Positions 41,101-49,905 of a DNA stretch of 59,045 nucleotides are shown here, one piece after another. Source of the DNA: Mycolicibacterium porcinum (GTDB lineage: Bacteria > Actinomycetota > Actinomycetes > Mycobacteriales > Mycobacteriaceae); contig MSTD01000025.1 in the NCBI GenBank assembly GCA_001942045.1, forward strand, positions 27,923 through 86,967. The letters are read 5' to 3'. A model generated the notes under the pieces. The model made no database searches, was not told the DNA's origin, and saw only the letters and a list, made by a program, of their open reading frames with translations. Made by a program: the position numbers and the translations under genes. Numbering within the stretch: position 1 is the stretch's first letter; every line of letters begins with the position of its first letter.

Positions 41101-44100
41101 GCAAGCAGGTGAGTATCGGCTGGTCAACGAGGTGCTGGCGGGCGCTCCGTTGGCCGCGCTGTGGGGGCCGAACCCGGTTCCACGTGCGGGCGGACGATGC
41201 CTCGACGTGGTGCGACTGCTGCGGATCACGACCGATTCGCCCGCGGTCGAAGCGACCTCGACGCGATGTCAGGCCGTCTTGGAGGCGTTCCGCGGCCGGG
41301 GTGCTGCCGCCCGTCGGATGATCGACTCGGCGCGCCGCACAGTCACCGAGATGGGCTTGCGTCATGCGCTTCTCGAAGTCGAGCACTTCGCCGGCATCGT
41401 CGAGTTGGTGCTCGAAGATCCCGCTGCCGCCGAAGAACATCTTCGTCTGGCCTACAACGGTTTCCGCCGGATGGGGCTGGAGGCCGATACGGCGGAGGTG
41501 GCCGCGCTGTTGGCGCGCGCTTGCCTCTTGCTGGATCGAGGCGTTGAGGCGGACGAACTGTGTTCGGAGAGTGAGCAGCTCGCCGGGCACGCGCTGAAGG
41601 CCGCCATCGCCTGGCGGACGGTTCGGGCACAGCTGCTTTCCGGTGCGGGCTCCCACCAGGAGGCGCGGCGGGTGGCCGAGGAGGCCGTGGCCATTGCCGG
41701 GCGCACGGATGCACTGGTCGACCACGGTGATACGTGCCTGGCTTTGGCGACCGTTTTGGGTGCCGCCGGTGACGTTGCAGGCGCACGGGCTGCTGCCGGG
41801 CGGGCGGCGGAACTGTATGAACAGAAAGGGGCGGTGGCGCTTGCGGAGAAGGCGCGGGCGCTTGCCGGCGGGCGCACGGCTCCGGCTTCGCCAGCTCCAC
41901 CTGAAGAACCGGTCCAACTCGACAATGCGTGCGTACGTAGTCTCCACAAGCTAAGCGACGCCATCGATCGCGAAGCCTGGACCGAGTACGAGCAGATGTT
42001 CGCAGCGGATGTGACTGTCGAAAGTCGCCGCAAGATCGTCGGCTTCCCCCGCACTGTGTTCTCGTCGGAGGAATGGACACAACGGGTGGCGCAACTCCGA
42101 GGCGTGGGTGCAGAGCGGCACCATCTTGCGATGGTCGCCACACGAGGCGAAAGCCTGGCCCTCTTCCAACTGACGATCACCACCGACGATCGAAGCCCCG
42201 GGGCACCTCAGGATGAAGTGCTCGAGCTACAGGGCCTGAACAACGAAGGCCGAATCAATCTCGTTATATTCTTCGACGCTGACGACAGGAACGCCGCGCT
42301 CGCCGAACTCGATAGGCAGCACACCCGATTCGAAGCATTGCGGCAACATTCGAAACAACAAGGGCTCCAGTACTATCCAGACACCCCCTGTACACGGGTA
42401 AGCGAACGTGCTGCCGCCGCTATCGAGGCCGGGGCGTGGGACGAGTTCGAGCAGATGTTCGCTCCCGAAGGGTCTATCGAAAGTCGGCGCAAGCTCGTCG
42501 GCTTCAAGCGGACCGAATTCTCACCACAGGATGTGGTGCACCAGACGAGGTGTGATCTCGAGAACGGGATCATGCGGTTGAACCATGCCGTTGTCGCTGT
42601 CCGAGGAGAGCGCCTCGCCCTCGCACACATCACCTTGGGCACGGTCGATGAAAGCCCCGGCGCACCGCAGGATGAGTTTCTCCAGCTGTACGCCATCGAC
42701 GAGGATGGCCGCATCGCACGGCAGATATGGTTCGACGTCGACGACATGGACGCCGCGCTTGCCGAACTTGACGCGCAGTACGCGCGATTCGGCGAAGGGC
42801 ATACGCAGACGCCTAGGCTGGAGAACGTCGCCAGTCACGTGTACCGGGACATCATCGCGAACTACGCCGTCCGCGACTGGCAAGCAATTCGAAGGGTCCT
42901 GGCCGAGGATATTTCAACCGAGGATCGCCGTCGGGTAGTCAACGCCGGCCCCAGAGCGGGGCGCGATGCAGTGATTGCCGAGATTTCGGCTATTTCGGAG
43001 GTCGGAGTCACAGAAGTCCGGTCTCACGTCATCGCGACCCGCGGCAGAAACCTCGTTTTGTGTCGCAGCCGAGCGGCGGCAAGCCAACAACCCGAGCCTT
43101 TCCACAGCGATCTTCTCGAGATCATTGAAGTGAATTCCGACAACCAGGTATCGACACGCTTCGTATTCGATGTAGACGACGTCGATGGCGCTTTTGCTGA
43201 ACTCGAGGCTCGATACCGCGCCGGTGAAGCAGCGCCGTATGCGCGGATCTGGGCCACCGTCACGGACGCTTACGCCGCGTTTAACCGGCGCGAGATTCCT
43301 CCGACGACACCTGACTGGGTGAACATCGATAAACGTCACGCGGCAGCAGCGTTCGCGCCCGGCGACATGGTCAGGTATATCCAAGCCGCATGGGAAGATT
43401 CACCCGATACCAGGATCCATATCGAGTCCGTGCATCGGCTCACTGATCGCGGAGCAGTCGTCACCCATTTTGCCCAGGGGGTCTCGCATGACGGCTTCGC
43501 CGCCGAATGGCGAGACGCCCACCTTCTCACCGTCGACGGCGAAAAAGTCAGTCGCTCCGAGTTGTTCGACGTGACAGATCTGGACGCCGCACTCGCCGAG
43601 TTCGATGAGCTGAGTCGGCCTGCGCGACTGGGAAATGCGGCAACGCGAGTGATAGAACGCTTCCAAGTGTCCTTCGCGGACTGCAACTGGGACGCGATCG
43701 CGGACTTGCTGGCCGACGAAGTCTCAGCCGAGGACCATCGGCTGGTGATGCGTGCTGGACTACGACACGGCCGAGATGTCAATATCGCCGATTGGCAGAG
43801 CGTCGCCGAGGTTGGGCTCACTAAAATTGCGTCAACAATCATCGCGACGCGCGGGGAGCACCTAGCCCTGGGCCGCTTCGTCATCTCATCGAGCGATCGC
43901 GGGCCTGACCAGTTCCAAAACGATGTGCTCGGCATCGTAGAGATCGACACCGACAATCGGATCGTCGCATCGCTTATGTTCGACCTCGACGACCTCGATG
44001 CGGCGCTCGCTGAACTCGAGGTCCGTTACGGCGCCGGTGAATCCGTCGACCACGCGCATGCTTGGTCGGTCATCGCCCAGAACGTCGCGGCTTTCAACCA

Positions 44101-46882
44101 ACGTGAGCCGTTGATTACAACGCCGGACTGGGTAACCATCGACCACCGGCGCGCGACAGCGTTCGAACCTGGTGACATCACCCCATACATCGAAGCGACC
44201 TGGGATGTAGCGCCGGACATCAACCTCTACATCGAGTCTGTACATCGGCTGAGTAGTTCAGGAGCACTCTTTACCCAAGTGTTGCAAGGGACCTCACAAG
44301 AAGGCTTCGATGCCGAGTGGCGGGACGTCATCATCCTCACCGTCGACGGCGAACAGCTCAACGGCTTGGAAGTCTTCGACGAGGCAGACCTCGACGCCGC
44401 GCTGACAAGGTTCGACGAACTCAGTCGACCCCCGCGACAACTGGAGAACACCGCCAGCCGCACGTACGACCGTTTCCATAAGTATTTGGCAAACGCCGAT
44501 CTGAACGCGATGGCGAACATGCTGTCCGACGACATCTGTAGTGAAGATCGTCGTCATACTGTCAGCTCCGGCATCAGGCACGGTCGGGATGCTGCTCTCG
44601 AAGACGCCCGCGTGATCGCCGGGCTCGGCGGCGAGAACACCGCGACCACCGTCCTTGCGACACGCGGTGAGCGCCTGGCGCTCAGGCACTCTCAATACGC
44701 GATCGGCCACCAACACACCGATGCGTATCAAGTCAGCCTTCTCGAGGTCATCGTGGTGAATACCGACGGTCAGATCGCTGCAGTGGTCACCTTCGACCCT
44801 GACGATTTCGAAGCTGCTCTCGCCGAGCTCGATGCCCGGTACCTGGCATGCGAAGCGGCAGCGCATGCGCAGACGTGGTCGACGGTTTGTCGAATCTCCA
44901 ATGCCTTCAACCATCGCAAAGCACCTGCTGTAATACCGAACTGGGTGAACATCGACCACCGGCGCACGACGGCATTTGCCCCGGGCGAAATGACGGAGTA
45001 TCTACACGCCACGTGGGATCTGTCCCGGCAAGCCTCCCTTTACGTCGAGACTGTGCACCGATTGAACACTCTCGGGGCGGTCATTACCCAATCGGCTCAA
45101 GCCATCTCACGCGAAGGGTTCCACGCTGAGTGGCGGGTGATCAATCTTCTGACCGTAGACGGTGAATTAGTCAGCCGCTGCGAAGTCTTCGACGAGACGG
45201 ACCTCGACAACGCGCTCGCCAGGTTCGATGACCTCAGCCGCCCTGCGCCACAGCTGGAAAACGCAGCAACTCGAGCCATAGAACGCTTCCAACGGTGCTT
45301 CGCAAACCGCGATTGGGACGCTATGGCCGCCACATTGGCCGTCGATATCTCAGCCGAGGACCACCGGCCGGTGGTACGGGCGGGCTTACATCGAGGCCGA
45401 GAGGCCAACGTTGGGATCTGGAGAAGCGTTGCGGACGTTGGGTTCACCGACATGACGTCAACAGTTATCGCGTCGCGCGGTGAGCACCTCGCCCTCGGCC
45501 GCTTTGTGATCTCAACCGGTGATCACGACCCTGACCGATTCCACAACGATGTGCTCGGCATCTGCGAGATCGATGCTGACGACATGATCGCCGCGTCGAT
45601 GATGTTTGACCTCGACTGCCTCGACGCCGCGTTCGAAAAACTTGACGCCCGCTACGTTGCCGGGGAAGCCGCCGACTACGCGGAGGTGTGGTCGGTGATC
45701 GTGCAGGGCTACGCGGCACTAAACCGGCATGAGATGCCTCGGGTGACGACGGACTTTGTGGACATCGACCGCCGGCCCGGGATCGCTTTCAAGCCTGGCG
45801 ACTTGTTTCCCTACCTCCAGGCCAGCTGGGACGTGTCGCCCGATCTGAAGATCCACATAGAGACAGCGCATCGCCTGAGTAAACTTGGCGCAGTCATCAC
45901 CCATTCGGCGTACGGCAGTTCTCAACAGGGTTTCGACGCTGAGTGGCGGCAGATCGTGGTTTTCACGGTTGACGGCGACGCAGTAAGCCGATGCGAGATG
46001 TACGACGAGGCAGACCTCGAAGCCGCCCTCGCGCGGTTCGACGAACTCAGCCGACCAGCACCTCGCCTCCAAAACGCTGCAACGCAGGCGCTCCGACGCC
46101 TTGAAACGTTCTTCGCGGCGCGCGACTGGAGCGCCATCACTGAGATACTGACCAACGACATCCACGCAGACGACCGTCGGTCGGTGCTGAATTCCGGCCC
46201 GCGGCACGGCAAAGATGCCGAGCTCGCGAACATGCAGGCGATCGCTGAAGTCGGCAATCCGACGATCACCTCGACCGTCATTGCCACCCGCGGGGAGCGC
46301 CTTGCCCTCAGCCGTGCCCGCGTGTCGGCGCGAAACGAGCAAGCCGATGACTTCTACACCGAAGGACTCGTCGTCCTCGAAGCAAACGCAGGCAGCCGAA
46401 TCGTGGCGCGCATCGTGTTCGACCCTGCCGACATCGACGCCGCCTTCGAGGAACTCGATGCCCGCTACCTCGCGGGTGAAGCCGCGGCCCATGCCCACAC
46501 CTGGTCGGTGATCGTCACCGCATACGCTGCGCTGAATCGGCACGAGCTTCCGGCGACTACAGCAGACTGGGTGAACATTGACCATCGACGAGGGAGAGCT
46601 TGGACGCCCGGTGACATGACCCCGTACGTCCACGCCACATGGGATGTCACGCCGGACCTCAGCTACTACGCCGCAGCCGTCCACGCTTTGAGCGACGTCG
46701 GCGCGATCATCACGCGAGCGGCGCAAGGTACCTCTCAAGAGGACTTCTACGCCGAGTGGCGCGAAATCGCCCTTCTGATGTTCGAGGGCGACCTGATCAG
46801 CCGCTGTGAGATGTACGACGAAGCCGACCTCGACGCTGCCTTCGCCCGCTTCGACGAACTCACTCGACAGCCGGCCACCTGA
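38114..46882 (+). CDS. giant SARP/BTAD-cyclase-ATPase-TPR protein with 12 NTF2-like modules
   Basis: About 2,922 residues from GTG 38114, which lies 7 nt after TACGCT (38101-38106) and begins the SARP domain (VELGVLGPLQV); TTG 38069 is less likely. Domains in order: OmpR-type wHTH plus BTAD (38114-38840); class III nucleotide cyclase (about 38865-39370) with TDIEGST and GRAVNRAARLR; AAA-type ATPase (about 39440-40560) with Walker A GEPGVGKT (39550-39573) and IVLVLDDLHWA; helical TPR-like region (to about 41900); then twelve NTF2/SnoaL-like modules to the end. The front part resembles mycobacterial cyclase/ATPase regulators such as Rv1358 and Rv0386. The tail of twelve modules is unusual. Its role, DNA target and ligand are unknown; the modular tail suggests ligand sensing or a scaffold. 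Confidence 0.88.
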   Translation: MELGVLGPLQVRMDGAPVAIPGAKPRAILTMLGLHGGSVVPADVLTELLWGDDPPRTAAKALQTHISSLRHTLGDGFVLTEGTGWRLNTAGTDAARHQSLTKLGREALGSGDTSAALIRFDEAAALWRGIPELPDSRRGVSEKTRWIEAHSALVEDRADALLATGRAAEIIGDLEAAVTEAPLRERRWGQLMLALYRAGRQGEALGAYRRARSLLADELGVDPGPELRRLEAAIVAQDAELDIPATQHVPSVTRAVTFLLTDIEGSTAAWEADADAMALALARHDELVEQVVTSRGGRLIKTRGEGDATFSVFDRPSAAAAAAIELQDAVFHEPWALAEPLRIRIALHTGEAELRDGDYFGRAVNRAARLRSQATGGQTLCSGATAELVIDSLSDDVALIDLGMRQLKNLARPEHIFELRLQTDESPPPTADSPIERPGVPAVLTGSGPFVGRGRELAELLAAWQSTLTDGTRAVLIAGEPGVGKTRLAGEWSRQAYAQGAVVLYGRSDEDLGAPYQPFAEALRTLVPCLGPDRLRGMRGVEALLPLVPGLTDALPDLAAPSHGDADTERYALFDAVVALLGIASVDVPIVLVLDDLHWAAKPTLLLLRHLLRFGEHARVQIIGTYRSTDLDRSHPLAAMLADLHRDGSANRIALGGLDEDDVTAYVAEAGYDDEELARALASVTGGNPFFLIEALRHVDESGGHWDPSTLPQGVREAVSRRLSRLPVDTNKVLAAAAVVGSQFSLDLVEHVVGEDLVDAFDEARQAGILIEEPGGRYRFNHAIVRQSLLAELASMRRMRLHQRIATTLETMPGADDELLAELAHHYFECAWAGNALKAVTYCRRAADQAMARLAYEGAADLYDHALHALDELDDELPDRDDQRVELLVARCEALLAAGDVSSAAGAVSQLQAGTVDSARLAAWATCFDGQLSMLVDPERLDEIDAAVSAAAEVLAELGDAAGEAKAHTVRAGCLARLGRVADCELALDNALTAARQAGEYRLVNEVLAGAPLAALWGPNPVPRAGGRCLDVVRLLRITTDSPAVEATSTRCQAVLEAFRGRGAAARRMIDSARRTVTEMGLRHALLEVEHFAGIVELVLEDPAAAEEHLRLAYNGFRRMGLEADTAEVAALLARACLLLDRGVEADELCSESEQLAGHALKAAIAWRTVRAQLLSGAGSHQEARRVAEEAVAIAGRTDALVDHGDTCLALATVLGAAGDVAGARAAAGRAAELYEQKGAVALAEKARALAGGRTAPASPAPPEEPVQLDNACVRSLHKLSDAIDREAWTEYEQMFAADVTVESRRKIVGFPRTVFSSEEWTQRVAQLRGVGAERHHLAMVATRGESLALFQLTITTDDRSPGAPQDEVLELQGLNNEGRINLVIFFDADDRNAALAELDRQHTRFEALRQHSKQQGLQYYPDTPCTRVSERAAAAIEAGAWDEFEQMFAPEGSIESRRKLVGFKRTEFSPQDVVHQTRCDLENGIMRLNHAVVAVRGERLALAHITLGTVDESPGAPQDEFLQLYAIDEDGRIARQIWFDVDDMDAALAELDAQYARFGEGHTQTPRLENVASHVYRDIIANYAVRDWQAIRRVLAEDISTEDRRRVVNAGPRAGRDAVIAEISAISEVGVTEVRSHVIATRGRNLVLCRSRAAASQQPEPFHSDLLEIIEVNSDNQVSTRFVFDVDDVDGAFAELEARYRAGEAAPYARIWATVTDAYAAFNRREIPPTTPDWVNIDKRHAAAAFAPGDMVRYIQAAWEDSPDTRIHIESVHRLTDRGAVVTHFAQGVSHDGFAAEWRDAHLLTVDGEKVSRSELFDVTDLDAALAEFDELSRPARLGNAATRVIERFQVSFADCNWDAIADLLADEVSAEDHRLVMRAGLRHGRDVNIADWQSVAEVGLTKIASTIIATRGEHLALGRFVISSSDRGPDQFQNDVLGIVEIDTDNRIVASLMFDLDDLDAALAELEVRYGAGESVDHAHAWSVIAQNVAAFNQREPLITTPDWVTIDHRRATAFEPGDITPYIEATWDVAPDINLYIESVHRLSSSGALFTQVLQGTSQEGFDAEWRDVIILTVDGEQLNGLEVFDEADLDAALTRFDELSRPPRQLENTASRTYDRFHKYLANADLNAMANMLSDDICSEDRRHTVSSGIRHGRDAALEDARVIAGLGGENTATTVLATRGERLALRHSQYAIGHQHTDAYQVSLLEVIVVNTDGQIAAVVTFDPDDFEAALAELDARYLACEAAAHAQTWSTVCRISNAFNHRKAPAVIPNWVNIDHRRTTAFAPGEMTEYLHATWDLSRQASLYVETVHRLNTLGAVITQSAQAISREGFHAEWRVINLLTVDGELVSRCEVFDETDLDNALARFDDLSRPAPQLENAATRAIERFQRCFANRDWDAMAATLAVDISAEDHRPVVRAGLHRGREANVGIWRSVADVGFTDMTSTVIASRGEHLALGRFVISTGDHDPDRFHNDVLGICEIDADDMIAASMMFDLDCLDAAFEKLDARYVAGEAADYAEVWSVIVQGYAALNRHEMPRVTTDFVDIDRRPGIAFKPGDLFPYLQASWDVSPDLKIHIETAHRLSKLGAVITHSAYGSSQQGFDAEWRQIVVFTVDGDAVSRCEMYDEADLEAALARFDELSRPAPRLQNAATQALRRLETFFAARDWSAITEILTNDIHADDRRSVLNSGPRHGKDAELANMQAIAEVGNPTITSTVIATRGERLALSRARVSARNEQADDFYTEGLVVLEANAGSRIVARIVFDPADIDAAFEELDARYLAGEAAAHAHTWSVIVTAYAALNRHELPATTADWVNIDHRRGRAWTPGDMTPYVHATWDVTPDLSYYAAAVHALSDVGAIITRAAQGTSQEDFYAEWREIALLMFEGDLISRCEMYDEADLDAAFARFDELTRQPAT
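41917..46880 (+). repeat. tandem array of 12 NTF2/SnoaL-like modules
   Basis: Twelve modules were delimited by eye. Two lone A-type modules (about 41917-42345 and 42385-42800) are followed by five A-B pairs starting near 42816, 43625, 44438, 45250 and 46063, a period of about 810-815 bp (271 residues). A modules carry EDRR or EDHR, then RHGRDA, ATRGE-x-LAL and FD-x-DDLDAA-x-AELDARY. B modules carry WSVI-x-x-x-YAA-x-NR, WVNIDHRR, PGDM-x-PY and CE-x-FDEADLDAAL. Neighbouring copies are clearly related but diverged in DNA. Confidence 0.85.
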
Positions 46883-46904
46883 GATCGCCGATAGGCTGGC
46901 CTCC

Positions 46905-47834
46905 GTGGACTTCCGTGTTTTCGTCGAACCCCAGCAAGGCGCTACCTACTCTGACCAGCTCGCGGTGGCTCGCACCGCTGAAGCTCTCGGCTACTCGGCG
47001 TTCTTCAGGTCTGACCACTACCTGGCGATGAGTGGTGACGGCCGGCCCGGGCCAACCGACTCCTGGGTGACGCTGGCCGGCATCGCACGCGAGACCTCGA
47101 CGATCCGGCTGGGCACCATGGTCACGTCTGCCACCTTCCGCTATCCCGGGCCGTTGGCCATCTCGGTGGCACAGGTCGATGAAATGAGCGGCGGCCGTGT
47201 CGAATTGGGTCTCGGTGCCGGCTGGTTCGAGGAGGAGCACCAGGCCTACGCGATCCCGTTCCCGCCGTTGGGAGAGCGTTTCGACCGGCTCGAAGAGCAA
47301 CTGCGGATCCTGACCGGCCTGTGGGGCACGCCGATCGGCGAGACGTTCGACTTCTCGGGCAAGCACTACACCGTCGTCGACTCCCCTGCGCTGCCCAAGC
47401 CAGCCCAGTCCGACCTGCCGATCATCATCGGCGGCATGGGCGCCAAGCGCACACCGGCGCTGGCCGCGGAGTTCGCCGCCGAATTCAACATCCCGTTCGT
47501 GCCGCTGGACACCCTCAAGACGCAGTTCGCACGGGTGGCCGACGCGGTGGCTGCGGCAGGCCGGGCCGCGGACTCCCTGACCTACTCGGCGGCGTTCGTG
47601 CTGTGCGCCGGCCGCGACGAGGCGCAAATCGCCAAGCGGGCCGCCGCGATCAACCGCGAGGTCGACGAGCTGCGCAGCAATTCACCGCTGGTCGGCACGC
47701 CCGCCGAGATCGTCGACAAGCTCGCCCCCTTCGTGGAGGCCGGGGTGCAGCGGGTCTACCTGCAGATGCTCGACCAGTCCGACTTGGATCACCTGGAGCT
47801 GTTCGCCGGTGAGGTCATCCGTCAGCTGAGCTGA
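46905..47834 (+). CDS. LLM-class F420-dependent oxidoreductase
   Basis: 309 residues from GTG 46905, 7 nt after TAGGCT (46892-46897). Bacterial luciferase-like fold with FRSDHYLAMSGD, ARETSTIRLGTMVTSATFRYPGPLA, RVELGLGAGWFEEEHQAYAIPFP and IIIGGMGAKRTPALAAEF. Mycobacterial proteins of this type generally use F420; the substrate is unknown. It starts 22 bp after the giant gene. Confidence 0.88.
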   Translation: MDFRVFVEPQQGATYSDQLAVARTAEALGYSAFFRSDHYLAMSGDGRPGPTDSWVTLAGIARETSTIRLGTMVTSATFRYPGPLAISVAQVDEMSGGRVELGLGAGWFEEEHQAYAIPFPPLGERFDRLEEQLRILTGLWGTPIGETFDFSGKHYTVVDSPALPKPAQSDLPIIIGGMGAKRTPALAAEFAAEFNIPFVPLDTLKTQFARVADAVAAAGRAADSLTYSAAFVLCAGRDEAQIAKRAAAINREVDELRSNSPLVGTPAEIVDKLAPFVEAGVQRVYLQMLDQSDLDHLELFAGEVIRQLS

Positions 47835-47873
47835 TCGAGACCGGCTCGGGGGCCGGGCATAGTATCGGAGCCC

Positions 47874-48353
47874 GTGACCGGTGACGACGACGATCAGGAG
47901 CAGCCCGAGGCGCCCTGGCATCACTCGACGCCGGCGGTGGCAGGGGCCAGCGCGGCGGCCCTGGCCGTGATCGGCCTGGTGGTGTGGGCAGCGATCGCGC
48001 TGACCGGCTCCGGCGGGCCAGAAGATGCGCCCATCGATTTCGTCCCGCCCACCTTCACGTCGACGACGGTGAAAACCACGAAGTCGACCACAACGCGCAC
48101 CACCACCAGCCGTCTGCCCGTGACCACCGAGTTCGGTGTGCCCGGCGAATCGGACACCTCGACCACTTCGTCCTCGGAGACCTCCGGCACGTCGACCACG
48201 TCCGAGACGTCACCCACGTCGACGACCACGACAACCACCACCACAACAACGACGGAGTCGGGCAGCGCCGGCTACGGCGAGTACCCCACCACGACGCACC
48301 ACCGGCCGCGTACCAACGTGACACGCACGCTGTATCCGCCGCCGGGCGGCTGA
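47874..48353 (+). CDS. one-TM protein with Thr/Ser-rich tail
   Basis: 159 residues from GTG 47874; TAGTAT (47860-47865) lies 8 nt upstream. An acidic N-terminus and EAPWHHSTPAV precede one TM (about residues 22-44). The C-terminal ~110 residues are Thr/Ser-rich with a run of Thr near 48205-48255 and a YGEYPTTTHHRPR end. Inferred topology: short cytoplasmic N-terminus and long exported Thr-rich tail, a possible site for mannosylation. No enzyme motif; similar to the next gene in layout. Confidence 0.65.
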   Translation: MTGDDDDQEQPEAPWHHSTPAVAGASAAALAVIGLVVWAAIALTGSGGPEDAPIDFVPPTFTSTTVKTTKSTTTRTTTSRLPVTTEFGVPGESDTSTTSSSETSGTSTTSETSPTSTTTTTTTTTTTESGSAGYGEYPTTTHHRPRTNVTRTLYPPPGG

Positions 48354-48372
48354 ACCTGCCTACCATCGGCGA

Positions 48373-48834
48373 GTGTCGAACTATTACGACGACGGCGACG
48401 AGCCCACCCAGTACGCCCCCAGCTACGGCGAGTACTCCGAGCCACCCGCGCAGCCTGCTCCCGAGCCTGTTCCCTGGTACCGCAAGCCCGCCGCACTGAT
48501 CGGCATGGGCGCTGCGGGGGCCGTCATCGCGGCGTTGGTCATCTATGCCCTGGTGCAGCTGTTCTCGTCGGACTCCCCGTCGACGACAACAACGACCACC
48601 AGTACGACTACGCCCACTACCACCACATCGGTCGCCACCACAGCCCCGGTGGTTCCGGCGCCGACTCATACCGTCACCGAAACCGTCATACCCACCACCA
48701 CGACGGTTCACGAGACGACGACCACCACCGAAACCACGACGACGACCACCGAGACCACCACCACGACGACCGCGCCGACGACAACCACCTCTGCGCCGGA
48801 GACGACGGCTGAGCCGCCTGCAGATAACCCCTGA
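48373..48834 (+). CDS. one-TM protein with PWY juxtamembrane motif and Thr-rich tail
   Basis: 153 residues from GTG 48373, 6 nt after TACCAT (48361-48366). A Tyr/Pro-rich N-terminus leads to PEPVPWYRKPAALIG, immediately before a TM at about residues 43-64. A tail of Thr-rich repeats (48583-48810) follows. The PWY motif before the TM also occurs in the Hsp70-like proteins at 49906-51759 and 57427-59045. It is probably a cell-envelope protein; function unknown. Confidence 0.68.
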   Translation: MSNYYDDGDEPTQYAPSYGEYSEPPAQPAPEPVPWYRKPAALIGMGAAGAVIAALVIYALVQLFSSDSPSTTTTTTSTTTPTTTTSVATTAPVVPAPTHTVTETVIPTTTTVHETTTTTETTTTTTETTTTTTAPTTTTSAPETTAEPPADNP

Positions 48835-48911
48835 CCTGGCTCGGCGAGGTTATCCACAGACCGTCGAATTCGTTCTAGCCGTCACCACACCGGTCCACGA
48901 ATATCGAATGG

Positions 48912-49847
48912 GTGGACGTTGACAATGTGCTTCGCCAACAGGATGGGGTGATCTCGCGTCGGCAGGCGTTGGACGCGGGCCTGCGGGAGCACGAGATCCG
49001 GCGATTGCTCCGACGCAATGAGTGGGCCCGGGTCCACACGGGCGTATATGTCGACCACACTGGACCGCTGAGCTGGCCGCAACGTGCTTGGGCCGCAGTG
49101 CTTTACGCCGCCCCGGCCGCGTTGTGCTTCGAATCTGCTCTCGAAGCCGACACCCTGCCCATCCATGTCGCCGTCGCGCAACAGCGGCCGATGTTGACTG
49201 AACCGGCGGGAGTCCGCATTCACCACCTTGTGAATCTTCAAGAGCGGGTGCTGTGGAATGTCAGCCCGCCGCGGATGCGCTATGACGAAGCCGTGCTCGA
49301 CGTCGCCTGCCGCGCCACGTCCGAACTCGATGCCATCGCGGTCCTGGCCAACGCCTGCCAATCGCGACGCACCACCGCGCATCGACTACTGCAAGTGCTC
49401 GATTCTCGGGCACGAGTCCGTCGTCGCCGGTGGTTGCGCGCGGTGTTGGTCGATATCGCCGACGGCACCTGCTCGGTTCTTGAGCACGGCTACCTCGTGC
49501 GCGTCGAACGGCCGCACGGTTTGCCACGCGCTGTCCGTCAGAAGCGGGCCGCGTCGTCGGTCGGCGTCTGCTACCGCGATGCCGAGTATGGCGAGCGGCT
49601 CATCGTCGAGCTCGACGGCCGAGTGCACCACGATTCAGCGACCAGGCGGGACGCGGACTTCGAGCGAGATCTCGACGCCGCGGTCGACGGCCGCTCAACC
49701 GTCCGGCTCTCCTACGGCCAAGTCTTCGACCGGCCATGTCGGACCGCGCGCAAGATCGCCCAGGTCCTGACGCGTCACGGGATCGCGGTGGCGGGCCATC
49801 CGTGTGGGCCAGGCTGTGCGTTCACTCGGCTCGACCGCGCCGCATAG
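48912..49847 (+). CDS. AbiEi-type HTH plus DUF559 nuclease-like protein
   Basis: 311 residues from GTG 48912. The N-terminus (DNVLRQQDGVISRRQALDAG, then HEIRRLLRRNEWARVHTGVY) is the AbiEi antitoxin-type winged helix. The C-terminus has LIVELDGRVHH and RDADFERD, the DUF559/Vsr-like PD-(D/E)xK core. Such two-domain proteins are common in actinobacteria. No AbiEii toxin is next to it, so it may act alone as a defence or DNA-maintenance protein. Confidence 0.75.
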   Translation: MDVDNVLRQQDGVISRRQALDAGLREHEIRRLLRRNEWARVHTGVYVDHTGPLSWPQRAWAAVLYAAPAALCFESALEADTLPIHVAVAQQRPMLTEPAGVRIHHLVNLQERVLWNVSPPRMRYDEAVLDVACRATSELDAIAVLANACQSRRTTAHRLLQVLDSRARVRRRRWLRAVLVDIADGTCSVLEHGYLVRVERPHGLPRAVRQKRAASSVGVCYRDAEYGERLIVELDGRVHHDSATRRDADFERDLDAAVDGRSTVRLSYGQVFDRPCRTARKIAQVLTRHGIAVAGHPCGPGCAFTRLDRAA

Positions 49848-49855
49848 TCATCAAC

Positions 49856-49894
49856 ATCTCGGATTCCAGTCAACATTGAGCAGGAATCCGAGAT
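49856..49894. terminator. perfect hairpin between convergent genes
   Basis: A 12-bp perfect stem (ATCTCGGATTCC / GGAATCCGAGAT) with a 15-nt loop lies between the ends of 48912-49847 and 49906-51759. It lacks a clear U-run, so it may be a bidirectional hairpin terminator or RNA-stability element. Confidence 0.6.
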
Positions 49895-49905
49895 CTAAGT
49901 GTGGC

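Noticed and set aside
45719..46738. 339-codon open frame opposite the giant gene's tail
   Set aside because: Antisense to two NTF2-like pairs; repeats itself only because the sense strand repeats.
48160..48810. Short regular repeats that resemble a CRISPR array at first sight
   Set aside because: They are Thr codon runs (ACC/ACG) inside two reading frames, with no spacer-repeat periodicity.
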